Origin: Edwardsiella anguillarum ET080813
Lineage (GTDB): Bacteria; Pseudomonadota; Gammaproteobacteria; Enterobacterales; Enterobacteriaceae
Length of the DNA stretch: 64,000 nt
Direction of reading: 5' to 3'
Assembly (NCBI RefSeq): GCF_000264765.2
Contig: NZ_CP006664.1
Coordinates: forward strand, 682,001-746,000
Below the pieces are notes generated by a model, which saw only the letters and a list, made by a program, of their open reading frames with translations, ran no database searches and was not told the DNA's origin. Within the stretch, counting starts at the first letter, position 1; every line of letters begins with the position of its first letter. Below, one piece after another: positions 39,707 to 49,894 of this stretch. The position numbers and the translations under genes were made by a program.

Positions 39707-41263
39707 CTACACCGTCGTCCTCAGCCGCAGCCGCTTCTTATCCACCTTGCCGGAGCAGGTGCGCGGAAACTCCGCCACAAACTCCAGCAGCGTGGGAACC
39801 TTAAAGGCGGCCAGATGCGCTGCGCAGTGGGCGATCAGCGTTTCGGGGCGCACCTCGGCCCCCGGCGTCAGCTGCACTATCGCCTTCACCGCCTGATCGC
39901 GCAGCGGATCGGCCACGCCGATAACCGCCGCCTCTGACACCGCCGGATGGGTCTCCAGTACCCCCTCCACCTCGCTGGAGGCCACATTCTCTCCCGACCG
40001 CTTGATCAGATTGACCGCCCGATCGACAAAGTAGAACCATCCCTCCTCATCGCAATAGCCGGTATCGCCGCTGTGCAGCCAGCCATCTCCGCGCAGCAGG
40101 CGGGCGGTTGCCGCCGGATCGTCATAATAGCCTTTAAACAGGCTGCGTCCGGCGACGCCGCGGATACAGATCTCTCCAATCTGCCCCGGCGGCAGCGGAT
40201 GGCCCTGCGCATCGACGATCCGCGCCTGATATCCCATGCCGGGACGCCCAATCGAGGGGTAGCGCCGCTCCTGCCCCGGCGTATCGCCGATCGCCCCCAC
40301 CACCGTCTCCGTCATGCCGTAAGAGTTAAACAGGCGCACGCCAAAGCGCCGCTCAAAGGTTTGCTTCTCGGCGTCGGTGATGTTGAGGTAGAAAAACAGA
40401 TCGCGCAGACAGTGGTTGCGCTCCCAGGCACGCGGCGGCTGCAGCATCAGAGTGCGCACGATCAGTGGCATGGCGTGGCTAAGGGTGGCGCGGTGCAGGC
40501 AAACCTGGCGCCAGAAACGGCGCGCGCTGTACTTCTCCAGCAGGATCAGCGTACCGCCGGTCATCAGCATCGGCATCGCCGCGCTACACTGAAAGTCGAT
40601 ATGAAAGTTGGGCATACAGCTCAGGTAACGATCGCGGGCCGTCATCTGCCCCTGCCAGGCGGTGTAGTGGCCGCCGAACAGCAGGTTGGCGTGAGTCAGC
40701 TCGACCCCCTTGGGGCAGGAGGTGGTGCCGGAGGTAAACAGAATCTCTGCCACATCGTCCGCGCAGAGCGGCACCCGCGTCCGCAGCTGGCACGGCTGGG
40801 CGGCGCAGGCGCGCTGAAAATCGATCGTCCCCGTCGCCTCGCCCTCGCCCTCGCGCAGGATAACCCGGTGGCGCAGGGGATGGGACAGGCGCCGGTACAG
40901 CGGTAAAAACGCCGCCTGACAGACCAGCAGGCTGACGCCGCAGCGGCCGAGCAGATAGTCGCACTCCTGTTCGGTATAGCCGGTATTGACCGGTACGGCG
41001 ACGGCGCCAATGCAGGACAGACCAAACCAGCAGAACAGAAACTCGGGGCAGTTGCGCATCTGCAGCGCGACCCGATCGCCCTTGCGCACCTCCAGCGAAA
41101 GGAACAGGTTAGCCGCCCTAATGATTTCATCGTGCATCTGGCGATAGCTATACTCCCGCGTATCGCCGGCCAGATCCTCATACACCAGCGCGCACTGCGC
41201 ACCCTGATGGCGCGCCCGCGCCTGCCACACGTCCCTCAGCGTGGCATTGCCGATCATATCCAT
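39707..41263 (-). CDS. CaiC-like acyl-CoA ligase (second copy)
   Basis: AMP-forming CoA ligase of 518 residues, clearly paralogous to the CaiC encoded at 42797. Shared features are the MDMIG start, the P-loop [58 protein letters not shown] and the C-terminal Lys in CSGKVDKKRL. Substrate-pocket stretches differ (PNFHIDFQCSAAMP against [14 protein letters not shown]), so it may activate a related betaine or other acid. A strong terminator behind caiD separates it from caiTABCD, so it should have its own promoter. The zinc-ribbon gene follows at once. Confidence 0.85.
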   Translation of the reverse strand: MDMIGNATLRDVWQARARHQGAQCALVYEDLAGDTREYSYRQMHDEIIRAANLFLSLEVRKGDRVALQMRNCPEFLFCWFGLSCIGAVAVPVNTGYTEQECDYLLGRCGVSLLVCQAAFLPLYRRLSHPLRHRVILREGEGEATGTIDFQRACAAQPCQLRTRVPLCADDVAEILFTSGTTSCPKGVELTHANLLFGGHYTAWQGQMTARDRYLSCMPNFHIDFQCSAAMPMLMTGGTLILLEKYSARRFWRQVCLHRATLSHAMPLIVRTLMLQPPRAWERNHCLRDLFFYLNITDAEKQTFERRFGVRLFNSYGMTETVVGAIGDTPGQERRYPSIGRPGMGYQARIVDAQGHPLPPGQIGEICIRGVAGRSLFKGYYDDPAATARLLRGDGWLHSGDTGYCDEEGWFYFVDRAVNLIKRSGENVASSEVEGVLETHPAVSEAAVIGVADPLRDQAVKAIVQLTPGAEVRPETLIAHCAAHLAAFKVPTLLEFVAEFPRTCSGKVDKKRLRLRTTV

Positions 41264-41848
41264 AGCCCCTCATCGTGCGATTGTCATCCTTGGCCATCCC
41301 GTCAGGCCGCAGTTCCATACTGGCGAATATAATGCTCACGTAGTTTTAATTTCTTATATTTATGTGTTCTTGTACTAAGTAAAAGCGCAAATTTTGGACT
41401 TAGTCACATTACCAAAAATAAAGAGGTCAGGGCCTCTGTCGGAACGCGCCCCTGGTCGCCGAAAAAAGCGGCCAAACGATACAAACAGCAAACATCGTCA
41501 TAACAACGGTGACGCCGCCGCCCGCGGCGACCCGCGCGAGAGGAGCCATCAGCCGCGCTTATCTGGCGCAGCGCGGCGCCATCGACGTCCCCACCGGACT
41601 GCCGTTCTTTTTCCGTTCAACACGGTCCGGTAAGACGGAGGAGCACATCGTTGCAATAATGCTCCCGGGAAACATCGCCGGCGCAATGAGAAAGGCAGAT
41701 AAAGAATATTTTTTTGGCATGATGCTATTTCAGCAGAGAGGAGTTAATTCAATAAATAGGCAAGCAATAAAGCTCCGCGTTATTTCGTCATAGCAAAGAG
41801 CGACGCGCGAGATATGCCCTTCATCCCGACGGCGTCGGGAATGAGGGC
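41264..41848. other. Gene-free gap between caiC-like copy 2 and the caiD terminator
   Basis: 585 bases without a supportable gene. The last part (41340-41420) is AT-rich and holds an inverted repeat ACTAAGT (41374-41380)/ACTTAGT (41398-41404) with a 17-base spacer, a candidate operator for the second caiC-like gene. A bulged hairpin, TCATCCCGAC against GTCGGGAATGA, spans 41821-41844. In E. coli caiE would lie after caiD; I found no hexapeptide-repeat remnant here on the minus strand. Confidence 0.5.
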
Positions 41849-41876
41849 AAAAAAAACGGAGGGGAAGGCCCTCCGT
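41849..41876 (-). terminator. Terminator of the caiTABCD operon
   Basis: Read on the minus strand, ACGGAGGG pairs with CCCTCCGT (41856-41876) around a 5-base loop and is followed by eight T (41849-41856 on this strand). It sits 47 bases after the caiD stop and ends the cai transcript before the second caiC-like gene. Confidence 0.9.
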
Positions 41877-41922
41877 CAACGGTCTCAGTCACGCGGGCGC
41901 TTCACGCGCCGGCGCCCGCCGC

Positions 41923-42708
41923 TCAGCGCCCCTTCCATACCGGCTCGCGTTTTTCGGCAAAGGCCTGCGGCCCCTCAAGCGCATCCTCCGAATGCAACAC
42001 GGCCGGATAGTGCTTCAGGGCGCCGCTGCGGATCAGGCGATAGCCCTCCTCGACGGACAGCTCTGCGGTGGCGCGGACAATCTCCTTCAGCGCCGCCAGC
42101 GCCAGCGGTGCGCTCTCCGCCACCTGCTGGGCCAGCGCCCGCGCCGTCGCCATCAGTCGATCGCCCGGCACCACCTGATTAACGATCCCCCAGCGCAGCG
42201 CCTCTTCGGCCTCCATACGGCGCCCGCTCATCATCATCTCGTTGGCGATCGCCGGCGGAATGCACTTGGGCAGACGCAGCATGCCGCCGCTGTCCGGGAC
42301 GATCCCCAGCTTGGCCTCCGGCAGGGCGAAACAGGCATTGTCGGCACAGACGATCATGTCTGCCGCCAGCGCCAGCTCAAAGCCGCCGCCAAAGGCGTAG
42401 CCGTTGACCGCGGCGATCACCGGCTTATCCAGGTTGAACAGCTCCGTCAAACCGGCGAAGCCCCCCGGGCCAAAGTCGGCGTCCGGCGCCTCGCCCTCCG
42501 CCGCCGCCTTCAGATCCCAGCCGGCGGAGAAAAAGCGTTCGCCGGCGCCGGTAATGATGGCGACGCGCAGCGTCGGATCGTCGCGGAAAGCGATAAACGC
42601 CTCCCCCATGGCCAGACTGGTCTTGGCATCGATGGCATTGGCCTTGGGGCGGTTCAGCGTAATTTCCAGAATTCCACCGTTGCGCGCTATCTGTAATGAC
42701 TCGCTCAT
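41923..42708 (-). CDS. caiD: CaiD, carnitinyl-CoA dehydratase
   Basis: Crotonase-family enzyme interconverting L-carnitinyl-CoA and crotonobetainyl-CoA in anaerobic carnitine metabolism. It has 261 residues from the ATG at 42708 ([12 protein letters not shown]), the E. coli length, with GGAG upstream; in-frame codons up to 42759 are rejected. Crotonase signatures are the oxyanion-hole regions [14 protein letters not shown] and [15 protein letters not shown], the catalytic-Glu region [15 protein letters not shown] and the C-terminus [10 protein letters not shown]. Last gene of caiTABCD here. Confidence 0.96.
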   Translation of the reverse strand: MSESLQIARNGGILEITLNRPKANAIDAKTSLAMGEAFIAFRDDPTLRVAIITGAGERFFSAGWDLKAAAEGEAPDADFGPGGFAGLTELFNLDKPVIAAVNGYAFGGGFELALAADMIVCADNACFALPEAKLGIVPDSGGMLRLPKCIPPAIANEMMMSGRRMEAEEALRWGIVNQVVPGDRLMATARALAQQVAESAPLALAALKEIVRATAELSVEEGYRLIRSGALKHYPAVLHSEDALEGPQAFAEKREPVWKGR

Positions 42709-42796
42709 CCTCATACTCCATTCCGATTCAACAGGGTGATCGCACCGGCGCGTAGCCACAGGGCTGGCGGCGTACGCCGGCCCCCCCCGGTGCGGT

Positions 42797-44359
42797 TTAA
42801 CATAAACTTTTTTTGATCACTTTCCCCGAACAGCTGCGCGGCAGACTGTCGCGGATCTCCAAAAAAGAGGGCACCTTAAACTTGGCCATCCGGGCGGTGC
42901 AAAAGGCGAAGAACGCCTCTTCGCTCAGCTGTTCGCCGGGACTCAGCACCACGACCGCCTTGATCGCTTCATCGCGGATAGAGTCTTTCAGGCCGACCAC
43001 CGCCACATCCATAATCTTGGGGTGGGTCGCCAGAATATTCTCAATCTCCACGCAGGAGATATTCTCCCCGCAGCGTTTGATCATGTTGCAGCTGCGTTCG
43101 ACAAAGTAGAAGTAGCCCTCGTCATCGCAGTAGGCGTAGTCGCCGGTGCGTAGCCAGCCGTCGGGCGTCAGCACGCGCGCCGTCTCCTGCGGCAGACCGT
43201 AATACTCCTTAAACAAGGTCTTGCCAGGAATACCCCGGACCCACAGCTCGCCGGTCTCGCCGACGGTCAATGGATGGCCGTCGGCGCTGCGGATCTCCGC
43301 CTCATAGCCCATGCCCACCCGGCCAATAGAGGGCCAGCGCCGCTTGTCGCCCGGCCGGTCGCCAATCAGGCCGACGATGGTCTCCGTCATGCCGTAGGAG
43401 GTCAGCAGACGGACGCCGAAGCGCTGCAGAAAGGCCTCTTTCTCCTCCGTCGAGAGGTTGAGATAAAACAGCACCTCGCGCAGGCAGTGGCTGCGCTCCC
43501 ACGGCATCGTCGGCTGCATCATCAGGGTTTTGATCATCAGTGGGATACACTCCGTCAGCGTGGCGCGGTACTTGCAGACCTGCCCCCAGAAGGCCCGGGC
43601 GCTGTACTTCTCCAGCAGCACCAGCGTCGCCCCGACGCTAAAGGCGGCCATGGCGACGGTGCACTGGCAGTCAATGTGGTAGGCGGGCATCGGCGTCAGA
43701 TAGACATCATCCGCGCGCAGCGCGCACTGCCAGGCGGTGTAATAGCCGGCGAACAGCAGATTGTAGTGGGTGATCACCACCCCCTTCGGTGCCGAGGTGG
43801 TGCCGGAGGTAAACAGGATCTCGGCGGTATCCAACGCGCTGAGCGCCGGCGCGTGTAACAACTGCGCCGGCTGCTGATCCTTCAGGCGTTGAAAATCCTT
43901 CATGCCATCGGCGTCCGCCGCGGGGGACGCCCCGGCATCGATCAGCAGAATCCCCTGCAGCGGCGCGTCCGCCTCGCGGCGCAGCGACGCATAGGCGGGC
44001 GCGGCGGCACCCGTGGTCACCACCAGCCGGGCGGCGCACTGGCGGATGATAAACGCGCACTCGTCATGCAGCAGGTTGGCGTTGATCGGCACCACGACGG
44101 CGCCGATCTTGGTCAGGCCAAACCAGCAGAAGATGAACTCGGCGCAGTTGTTCAGGTGCAGCGCCACCCGGTCGCCCTTTTCGATCCCCAGGGTCAGAAA
44201 CAGGTTGGCCGTGCGATTGATCTCCTCGTTCAGCCGGGCGTAGCTGTAGTCTCTGGCCTCGCCCCGCAGATTTTCGACGATCAGCGCCGTTTTCCCACCG
44301 TGCATCGCCGCCAGATCGTCCCACGCCTGACGCAGATGGCGTTCCCCTATCATGTCCAT
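42797..44359 (-). CDS. caiC: CaiC, crotonobetaine/carnitine-CoA ligase
   Basis: ATP-dependent ligase forming the CoA ester of betaines that starts the carnitine cycle. It has 520 residues. The AMP-binding P-loop is [53 protein letters not shown] and the terminal Lys region [11 protein letters not shown] complete the family pattern. It is closer to E. coli CaiC than the second copy is (for example [14 protein letters not shown] is unchanged), so I assign it the true CaiC role. It lies between caiB and caiD as in E. coli. Confidence 0.95.
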   Translation of the reverse strand: MDMIGERHLRQAWDDLAAMHGGKTALIVENLRGEARDYSYARLNEEINRTANLFLTLGIEKGDRVALHLNNCAEFIFCWFGLTKIGAVVVPINANLLHDECAFIIRQCAARLVVTTGAAAPAYASLRREADAPLQGILLIDAGASPAADADGMKDFQRLKDQQPAQLLHAPALSALDTAEILFTSGTTSAPKGVVITHYNLLFAGYYTAWQCALRADDVYLTPMPAYHIDCQCTVAMAAFSVGATLVLLEKYSARAFWGQVCKYRATLTECIPLMIKTLMMQPTMPWERSHCLREVLFYLNLSTEEKEAFLQRFGVRLLTSYGMTETIVGLIGDRPGDKRRWPSIGRVGMGYEAEIRSADGHPLTVGETGELWVRGIPGKTLFKEYYGLPQETARVLTPDGWLRTGDYAYCDDEGYFYFVERSCNMIKRCGENISCVEIENILATHPKIMDVAVVGLKDSIRDEAIKAVVVLSPGEQLSEEAFFAFCTARMAKFKVPSFLEIRDSLPRSCSGKVIKKSLC

Positions 44360-44422
44360 GCTCTACCGCCGTTGAATGGTGCCATGCCGTTGCCCGTCTA
44401 CGCGGACAACGGCGGTACGGCC

Positions 44423-45643
44423 TTACTGACCGGTCTTGGCCAGTCCTTTCGCCACCAGGGCGTCGATCGCCGTCTGGTCATAGCCGATGCTGTGCAGGAT
44501 CGCCGCGGTATCCATGCCGTGTTCCGGCATGCCGCGCCAAATCTGCCCCGGGTGATGTTTAAACTTCGGCATCACGTTGGGGCCTTTGCAGGTGTGCCCA
44601 TCAACGGCCTTCCAGGTGGTGATCGACTCGCGCGCCACGTACTGCGGGTTGCTTTCCAGCTCATCCACGTTCAGCACCTTGGCGCAGGCGATCTTCAGCT
44701 CGGCAAAGCGGGCCTGCACCTCGGCGATGGTGTGCTGCGCCAGCCAGGCGTCCAGCTTCTCCTCTACCAGCTCGCCGTGCGGGCATTCGATGCGGTGGAT
44801 AAGCTGGGTGCCCTCCGGCACCTCCGGCGTATCCAGCAGATGCGCCAGGCCGATATCGTTGAACATCTCACGGATCTGGGTGATCCCCACCAGCTCCATC
44901 ACGATATAGCCGTCGCTGCACCGATACAGGCCGCAGCCGGCGTAGTAGGGGTCCTTGCCTTTGGTCATGCGCGGACACATTTCGCCGCCGTTGAAGTAGT
45001 CCATCATGAAGTACTGCCCCATGCGCAGCATCACTTCATACATGGCGACGTCGATGCTCTCGCCCACGCCGGTCTGCTGTGCCTTGTACAGGGCGGCCAG
45101 GGCAGCGGTGGTCACCGTCATACCGGAGAAGTAGTCGGCGGTATACGGGAAGGCCGGCATCGGCTGATCTTTATCGCCGTTCTGGATCAGATAGCCGCTG
45201 AACGCCTGGGCGATGGTGTTATAGGCGGCCAGGTTGGTGTACTCCGGCGTGCCGTACTGGCCAAAGCCGGACAGGTGAGCGATCACCAGTTTTTTATTGC
45301 GCTCCCACAGCACCTCGTCGGTGATGCCGCGGCGGGCGAAGGCCGGGCCCTTGCTGGCCTCGATGAAAATATCGGTGGTCTCCATCAGGCGCAGGAATGC
45401 TTCGCGTCCCTCATCCTTAAAAATATTCAGCGACAGCGCGTGCAGGTTGCGGCGCGACAGCTGGGGGTAGTTGGGCTGTACCCGGATCGTATCCCCGTAG
45501 GCGACGTTTTCGATCCAGATAACTTCGGCGCCCCATTCGGCAAACATTTGTCCGGCAAAGGGACCGGCGATCTCGATGCCGGAAAACACGACGCGCAGGC
45601 CAGAGAGCGGGCCAAACTTGGGCATGGACAGACGGTCAGACAT
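44423..45643 (-). CDS. caiB: CaiB, L-carnitine CoA-transferase
   Basis: Class III CoA-transferase moving CoA between gamma-butyrobetainyl-CoA or crotonobetainyl-CoA and carnitine. It has 406 residues (E. coli 405) from the ATG at 45643, which has AAGGA upstream; in-frame codons up to 45706 are rejected. Near-identical stretches with E. coli include [20 protein letters not shown] and [32 protein letters not shown] and the C-terminal [16 protein letters not shown] are also present. Confidence 0.97.
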   Translation of the reverse strand: MSDRLSMPKFGPLSGLRVVFSGIEIAGPFAGQMFAEWGAEVIWIENVAYGDTIRVQPNYPQLSRRNLHALSLNIFKDEGREAFLRLMETTDIFIEASKGPAFARRGITDEVLWERNKKLVIAHLSGFGQYGTPEYTNLAAYNTIAQAFSGYLIQNGDKDQPMPAFPYTADYFSGMTVTTAALAALYKAQQTGVGESIDVAMYEVMLRMGQYFMMDYFNGGEMCPRMTKGKDPYYAGCGLYRCSDGYIVMELVGITQIREMFNDIGLAHLLDTPEVPEGTQLIHRIECPHGELVEEKLDAWLAQHTIAEVQARFAELKIACAKVLNVDELESNPQYVARESITTWKAVDGHTCKGPNVMPKFKHHPGQIWRGMPEHGMDTAAILHSIGYDQTAIDALVAKGLAKTGQ

Positions 45644-45744
45644 AACGTGATCCTTCTTAACAAAATCAGCGGACCCGGGGCCGGGCACATTAGCCCCGGG
45701 TGTCATGGCAGACAGACGGTCGCCGCGGCGGCCGTCTGCAGCCC

Positions 45745-46887
45745 TTAGCGATACTGTTTCAGCACCGCGCGGCCCAGGGTCAGGATCTGCATCTCGTCGG
45801 AGCCGCCGGAAACGCGGTCCACGCGCAGGTCGCGCCAGAAGCGGGTGATGCGGTGATCGCCGGCGATCCCGACCCCACCCAATACCTGCATGGCAGTATC
45901 CACGACCTCAAAGGCGGCGTTGGCGCAGAAGTATTTACACATCGCCGCATCGCCGGAGGTCATCAGGCCGTTGTCGCTCTTCCAGGCAGACTCCAGCAGC
46001 ATGTTCTTCATGGAGTTCAGCTTGATCGCCATGTGGGCGAACTTCTCCTGGATCAGCTGGAAGCGGCCGATGGTTTCACCGAACTGCACACGCTGGTTGG
46101 CGTAGCGCGCGGCGTCCTCGAAGGCGCACAGCGCGGTGCCATAGTTGGTCAGCGCCACCAGGAAGCGTTCATGATCGAACTCCTCTTTCACCCGGTTGAA
46201 GCCATTGCCTTCGCGCCCGAACAGATCCTTCTCCTCCAGCTCGACGTTGTCGAATACCACCTCACAGCAGCTGTCCATGCGCAGGCCCAGCTTCTCCAGC
46301 TTGTTGACCTTAATGCCCGGCAGGCTCATATCGACAAACCACTCGGAGTAGACCGCTTTCTCCGGCGAGGCGCCGTCGCGTGCCATCACCACCAGATACG
46401 GGGTGTAGGCGCTGCTGGTGATAAAGCACTTGCTGCCGTTGAGGTAGACCTTGCCGTTCTTGCGCGTATAGGTGGTCTGCAGGCTGCCCACGTCAGAGCC
46501 GGCGCCCGGCTCGGTGATCGCGGAGTTCCACATTTGCTTGCCGGTGCCGCGAAAGGCCATGATGCGGTCGATCTGCTCCGCGGTCCCCTCGCGCAGGACG
46601 GTGTTAAACCCGCCCGGCAGCTGGTATAGCACATAGGTCGGCGCCCCCAGGCGGCCCAGCTCCATCCAGACCGCGGCCAGGGTGACGAACCCGGCGTCCA
46701 GCCCGCCCTGATCCTCCGGCAGCAGCAGCGAGTCGATGCCCATATCCGCCAGTGCCTTAACAAAACGTTCAGGGTATTCGCTGTTGCGATCGCACTCGGC
46801 AAAGTAGGCTTCCCAGTTTTCCTGCGCCATCAGATCGCGAATTCCGGCAACGAACAGCTCCTGCTCGTCAGTCAGTGTAAAATCCAT
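45745..46887 (-). CDS. caiA: CaiA, crotonobetainyl-CoA reductase
   Basis: Acyl-CoA dehydrogenase-family flavoprotein that reduces crotonobetainyl-CoA to gamma-butyrobetainyl-CoA, using electrons thought to come through FixABCX. It has 380 residues, the E. coli length. Features are [38 protein letters not shown], the FAD region [20 protein letters not shown] and [19 protein letters not shown] Shine-Dalgarno (AGAGG) precedes the ATG. It is 32 bases after caiT. Confidence 0.96.
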   Translation of the reverse strand: MDFTLTDEQELFVAGIRDLMAQENWEAYFAECDRNSEYPERFVKALADMGIDSLLLPEDQGGLDAGFVTLAAVWMELGRLGAPTYVLYQLPGGFNTVLREGTAEQIDRIMAFRGTGKQMWNSAITEPGAGSDVGSLQTTYTRKNGKVYLNGSKCFITSSAYTPYLVVMARDGASPEKAVYSEWFVDMSLPGIKVNKLEKLGLRMDSCCEVVFDNVELEEKDLFGREGNGFNRVKEEFDHERFLVALTNYGTALCAFEDAARYANQRVQFGETIGRFQLIQEKFAHMAIKLNSMKNMLLESAWKSDNGLMTSGDAAMCKYFCANAAFEVVDTAMQVLGGVGIAGDHRITRFWRDLRVDRVSGGSDEMQILTLGRAVLKQYR

Positions 46888-46919
46888 GTGTCAGACCTCT
46901 TGTTTGGCAAATTAACGGT

Positions 46920-48443
46920 TTAATATTTCCAGTACGTGGACTTGGCATCTTTCAAAAATGATATAGTTATCAATATATTGACAAAGAACAGCGGGCAGCC
47001 GCCGGCGATGATCGCCGTCTGAATCGGCTTCAGTCCGCCCAGGGCCAACAGGATGATGCCGATGATGCCGACCAGTACGGACCAGCCCACGCGTACCCAA
47101 ATCGGCGGCTCTTGATAGCCACTGGCCTCTTTACAGGTCGACATCGCCAGGGTGTAGGAGCAGGCGTTGATCAGGGTCACGGTGGCGATGAAGCACAGGA
47201 TGAAGAACGCCCACATGGTCGCCGTACTCATCGGCAGCGCGGCCCAGGTTTCGATGATGGCGCGGGCAACGCCGTGGGTTTCGATGGTCTTCGGCAGATC
47301 GACCATGCTGTTGTTCATCAGAGAGAGGGTGTTGCTGCCCAGAATGGTCCACAGCAGCCAGGTCGACGCCGTCAGACCGCCGACCATCCCCAGGCACAGC
47401 TGGCGCACGGTACGGCCTTTAGAGATACGGGCCAGGAAGATACACATCTGGATGCCGTACACGATCCACCATGCCCAGTAGAACACGGTCCAGGCCTGCG
47501 GGAAGCCGCTCTTGCCGACGGCATCGGTGTAGAACAGCATGCGGCCGACGTTCATCAGCAGCACCCCGACGGAGTCGGTGAAGTAGTTAACGGTGAAGCT
47601 GGTGGCACCGATGATCAGGACCCACGCCAGAACGATGATGCTCAGGTAGTTACGTACGTCACTGGCCACCTTGACCCCTTTCTGCAGGCCAAAGGCGACG
47701 CACACGGCGTTAAAGACGATCCAGCAGCAGATGATCAGCGCATCCAGCTCCAACGTATGCGGCACGCCGAACAGATACTGGATACATTCGGTCACCAACG
47801 GCGTCGCCAGCCCCAGGCTGGTCCCCATCGCCAGGATCAGCGCAACCAGATACAGGTTATCGACCACCACGCCGAACAGGCCGTTGCAGCGCTTCTCGCC
47901 CATCAGCGCGACCAGGGTGCCGCTGGGGCGGACTACGCTGATTTTGCGCACGAACAGGAAGTAACCAAAGGCCACGGCTAGGAAGCTGTAGGTCGCCCAC
48001 GGCAGCGGTCCCCAGTGGAACAGGCTATAGGCCAGCCCCATCTCTTTAGCGGCGTTGGAGAACGGCGTTAGGCCAAACGGCGGCGTGGCGACATAGTAAT
48101 AAATTTCGATGGAGCCCCAGAACAGGACCGCCGCAGAGGTACAGGAGGCGAACATCATGAAGATCCAGCTGACGGTGCTGAACTCTGGCGCCTCATCCCC
48201 CAGACGGCGTTGGGCAAAGGGGCCAAAGATCAGCCAAAACCACCCGCCCAGCATCACCACCATGTACCACTCGAAGGCCCAGCCCCATGAGTAGGTGATG
48301 TAGTTAAATACCGAGTTAATCACCGCGTTAGAGGCATCCAAATCGCGAATGGTCAGGTAACAAAGTAACGCAACAATAATCAATGACGGGAAAAAGACTT
48401 TGGGCTCTATCCCTGTTTTCCGGCTGCTATTTTCAGTCTTCAT
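46920..48443 (-). CDS. caiT: CaiT, L-carnitine/gamma-butyrobetaine antiporter
   Basis: BCCT-family inner-membrane antiporter exchanging external carnitine for gamma-butyrobetaine. It has 507 residues (E. coli 504) with twelve hydrophobic segments. The BCCT signature appears as [24 protein letters not shown]-type sequence with its Trp-rich core. [20 protein letters not shown] begins the chain. First gene of the minus-strand operon, transcribed from the shared cai/fix control region. Confidence 0.96.
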   Translation of the reverse strand: MKTENSSRKTGIEPKVFFPSLIIVALLCYLTIRDLDASNAVINSVFNYITYSWGWAFEWYMVVMLGGWFWLIFGPFAQRRLGDEAPEFSTVSWIFMMFASCTSAAVLFWGSIEIYYYVATPPFGLTPFSNAAKEMGLAYSLFHWGPLPWATYSFLAVAFGYFLFVRKISVVRPSGTLVALMGEKRCNGLFGVVVDNLYLVALILAMGTSLGLATPLVTECIQYLFGVPHTLELDALIICCWIVFNAVCVAFGLQKGVKVASDVRNYLSIIVLAWVLIIGATSFTVNYFTDSVGVLLMNVGRMLFYTDAVGKSGFPQAWTVFYWAWWIVYGIQMCIFLARISKGRTVRQLCLGMVGGLTASTWLLWTILGSNTLSLMNNSMVDLPKTIETHGVARAIIETWAALPMSTATMWAFFILCFIATVTLINACSYTLAMSTCKEASGYQEPPIWVRVGWSVLVGIIGIILLALGGLKPIQTAIIAGGCPLFFVNILITISFLKDAKSTYWKY

Positions 48444-48622
48444 TTACGTATCTTCCCTCATGGAAAGGCATACCTCGCCATGATCACGTTAAGTGTAAAG
48501 GTTCTGAATAAGCCACGTTAGCGTATATAAAACACACGTTGGCGCGACATAAGTCTCTATATCATTTGAAATAAAAAAAGCAATTAATAACAAAAACACA
48601 GTAATGACATTTATCCATCTGT

Positions 48623-48640
48623 CTTATCTCGCGGGATAAG
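48623..48640. promoter_or_regulatory. 18-bp dyad in cai/fix region
   Basis: CTTATC (48623-48628) and GATAAG (48635-48640) flank TCGCGG; 8 of 9 base pairs of the dyad match. A protein-binding site is plausible, but I cannot assign a regulator. Confidence 0.35.
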
Positions 48641-48659
48641 CAAGGACGCATGATTAATG

Positions 48660-48675
48660 TGTGATTATAATGAAA
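48660..48675. promoter_or_regulatory. Possible CRP site in cai/fix region
   Basis: TGTGA, six bases, then TGAAA (48660-48675), against the consensus TGTGA-N6-TCACA: the left half is perfect and the right half matches 3 of 5. E. coli cai/fix is CRP-dependent, which makes this plausible but not certain. Confidence 0.35.
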
Positions 48676-48694
48676 TTTGACCGTTCAATAATCC

Positions 48695-48708
48695 GTGATC
48701 TTAATCAA
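48695..48708. promoter_or_regulatory. FNR-like box in cai/fix region
   Basis: GTGAT-CTTA-ATCAA matches the FNR consensus TTGAT-N4-ATCAA at 9 of 10 positions. It lies 252 bases upstream of caiT and 401 upstream of fixA. It fits the known anaerobic induction of cai/fix by FNR in E. coli. Confidence 0.65.
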
Positions 48709-49109
48709 ACAATTTCTCAGGTCTCGCGCCGCCGACGCCGGCGACGCCGCCGTTACCGCCAAGAACAATTAAAAAACAAAATAAAAACAATTATATACAA
48801 ACAAAAATGAGCAATTTCACGCTATGCAAACGCGATGTAACACCTTCAATATTGGTGATCTATGTATTATTTTGGCATTGTGAATCATGGTATTTCTATT
48901 GGCGTCAGAATGATTTCAGCGCAAGGATGCGAGATGAGGAAATATTAAATTACGCGAGTTTTACTGGCGGTTAATTTATTTATAGACCAGGTGAATCAAT
49001 TTTAACAAGCGTATTACCAAAAACACAATTTAATTTTTCTTCCTTGTGTATAGCCTGATTCAGGACAGTTTCGCTACACCCAAATTTTATATTGCCTATC
49101 GGAGAAGTG

Positions 49110-49883
49110 ATGAAAATTATCGCATGTTATAAACTCATCCCCGAGGAGCAGGATATCACGGTCAACAGTGATGGCTCCCTGAACCTCAGTAAGGCGGATG
49201 CCAAAATCAGCCAGTTCGATCTGAATGCGATCGAAGCGGCTAACTCCTTAAAACAGCAGAACAGCGATATTCATATCGTCGCCATGAGCGTCGGCGGTGA
49301 TGCCCTGACCAACGCCAAGGCGCGCAAGGATGTGCTGTCTCGCGGTCCGGACGAGCTGATCGCCGTCTCGGCGGCGGGGCTGGAAAACAGCCTGCCGCAC
49401 CAGACGGCCTCTCTGCTGGCCGCCGCCGCGCGCAAAAATGGCTTTGACCTGATCCTGTGCGGCGACGGTTCGGCGGATCTGTATGCACAGCAGGTTGGCC
49501 TGCTGCTGGGCGACGCGCTCTCCGTCCCGGCGATCAACGGTGTCAGCCGTATCCTTAGCCTCTCCGATGGACAGATCGAGATCGAACGCACCCTGGAAGA
49601 TGAAGTCGAAACCCTCACCCTGCCCCTGCCGGCGGTCATTGCCGTCTCCACCGACATCAATGCCCCGCAGATCCCGTCCATGAAGGCCATCCTCGGCGCC
49701 GCCAAAAAACCGGCGCAGACCTGGTCTTGCGACGATCTGGACGCCGGCGATGCCCATGCCTACACCACCCTGCTCAGCGTTCAGGCGCCGCAGCAGAAGG
49801 CGCGTGCGCGGGTGATCATCGAAGGGGACGGCGAAGAACAAATCGCCGAGTTTGCAGAACATCTGCGCAAAATCGTGCGTTAA
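49110..49883 (+). CDS. fixA: FixA, electron-transfer flavoprotein beta-like subunit
   Basis: Beta-type ETF subunit of the FixABCX complex supplying electrons to carnitine reduction. The ATG at 49110 follows GGAGAAGTG and gives 257 residues, close to E. coli (256); a TTG at 49092 would extend it and is rejected. It contains [32 protein letters not shown] and [16 protein letters not shown]-type ETF signatures. It opens the plus-strand operon and ends 11 bases before fixB. Confidence 0.95.
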   Translation: MKIIACYKLIPEEQDITVNSDGSLNLSKADAKISQFDLNAIEAANSLKQQNSDIHIVAMSVGGDALTNAKARKDVLSRGPDELIAVSAAGLENSLPHQTASLLAAAARKNGFDLILCGDGSADLYAQQVGLLLGDALSVPAINGVSRILSLSDGQIEIERTLEDEVETLTLPLPAVIAVSTDINAPQIPSMKAILGAAKKPAQTWSCDDLDAGDAHAYTTLLSVQAPQQKARARVIIEGDGEEQIAEFAEHLRKIVR

Positions 49884-49894
49884 TGGGGAACAAC

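Larger units (their letters stand above)
48444..49109. other. Divergent cai/fix control region
   Basis: 666 bases, markedly AT-rich against a GC-rich genome, without a gene. It must hold both the caiTABCD and fixABCX promoters. An FNR-like box, a CRP-like half-conserved site and a CTTATC dyad are listed separately. In E. coli the equivalent region binds CRP, FNR and CaiF; I cannot identify the CaiF sites by sequence here. A short GC-rich stretch with repeated GCCGnCG units occurs at 48727-48760. Confidence 0.7.

Noticed and set aside
41509-41793. A 94-codon plus-strand frame in the gap between the two caiC-type genes
   Set aside because: No Shine-Dalgarno, low-complexity Arg/Ala/Pro beginning and no recognisable domain; probably chance.
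41264-41848. Remnant of caiE after caiD
   Set aside because: I looked for hexapeptide-repeat codons on the minus strand and saw none; a terminator already closes caiD.
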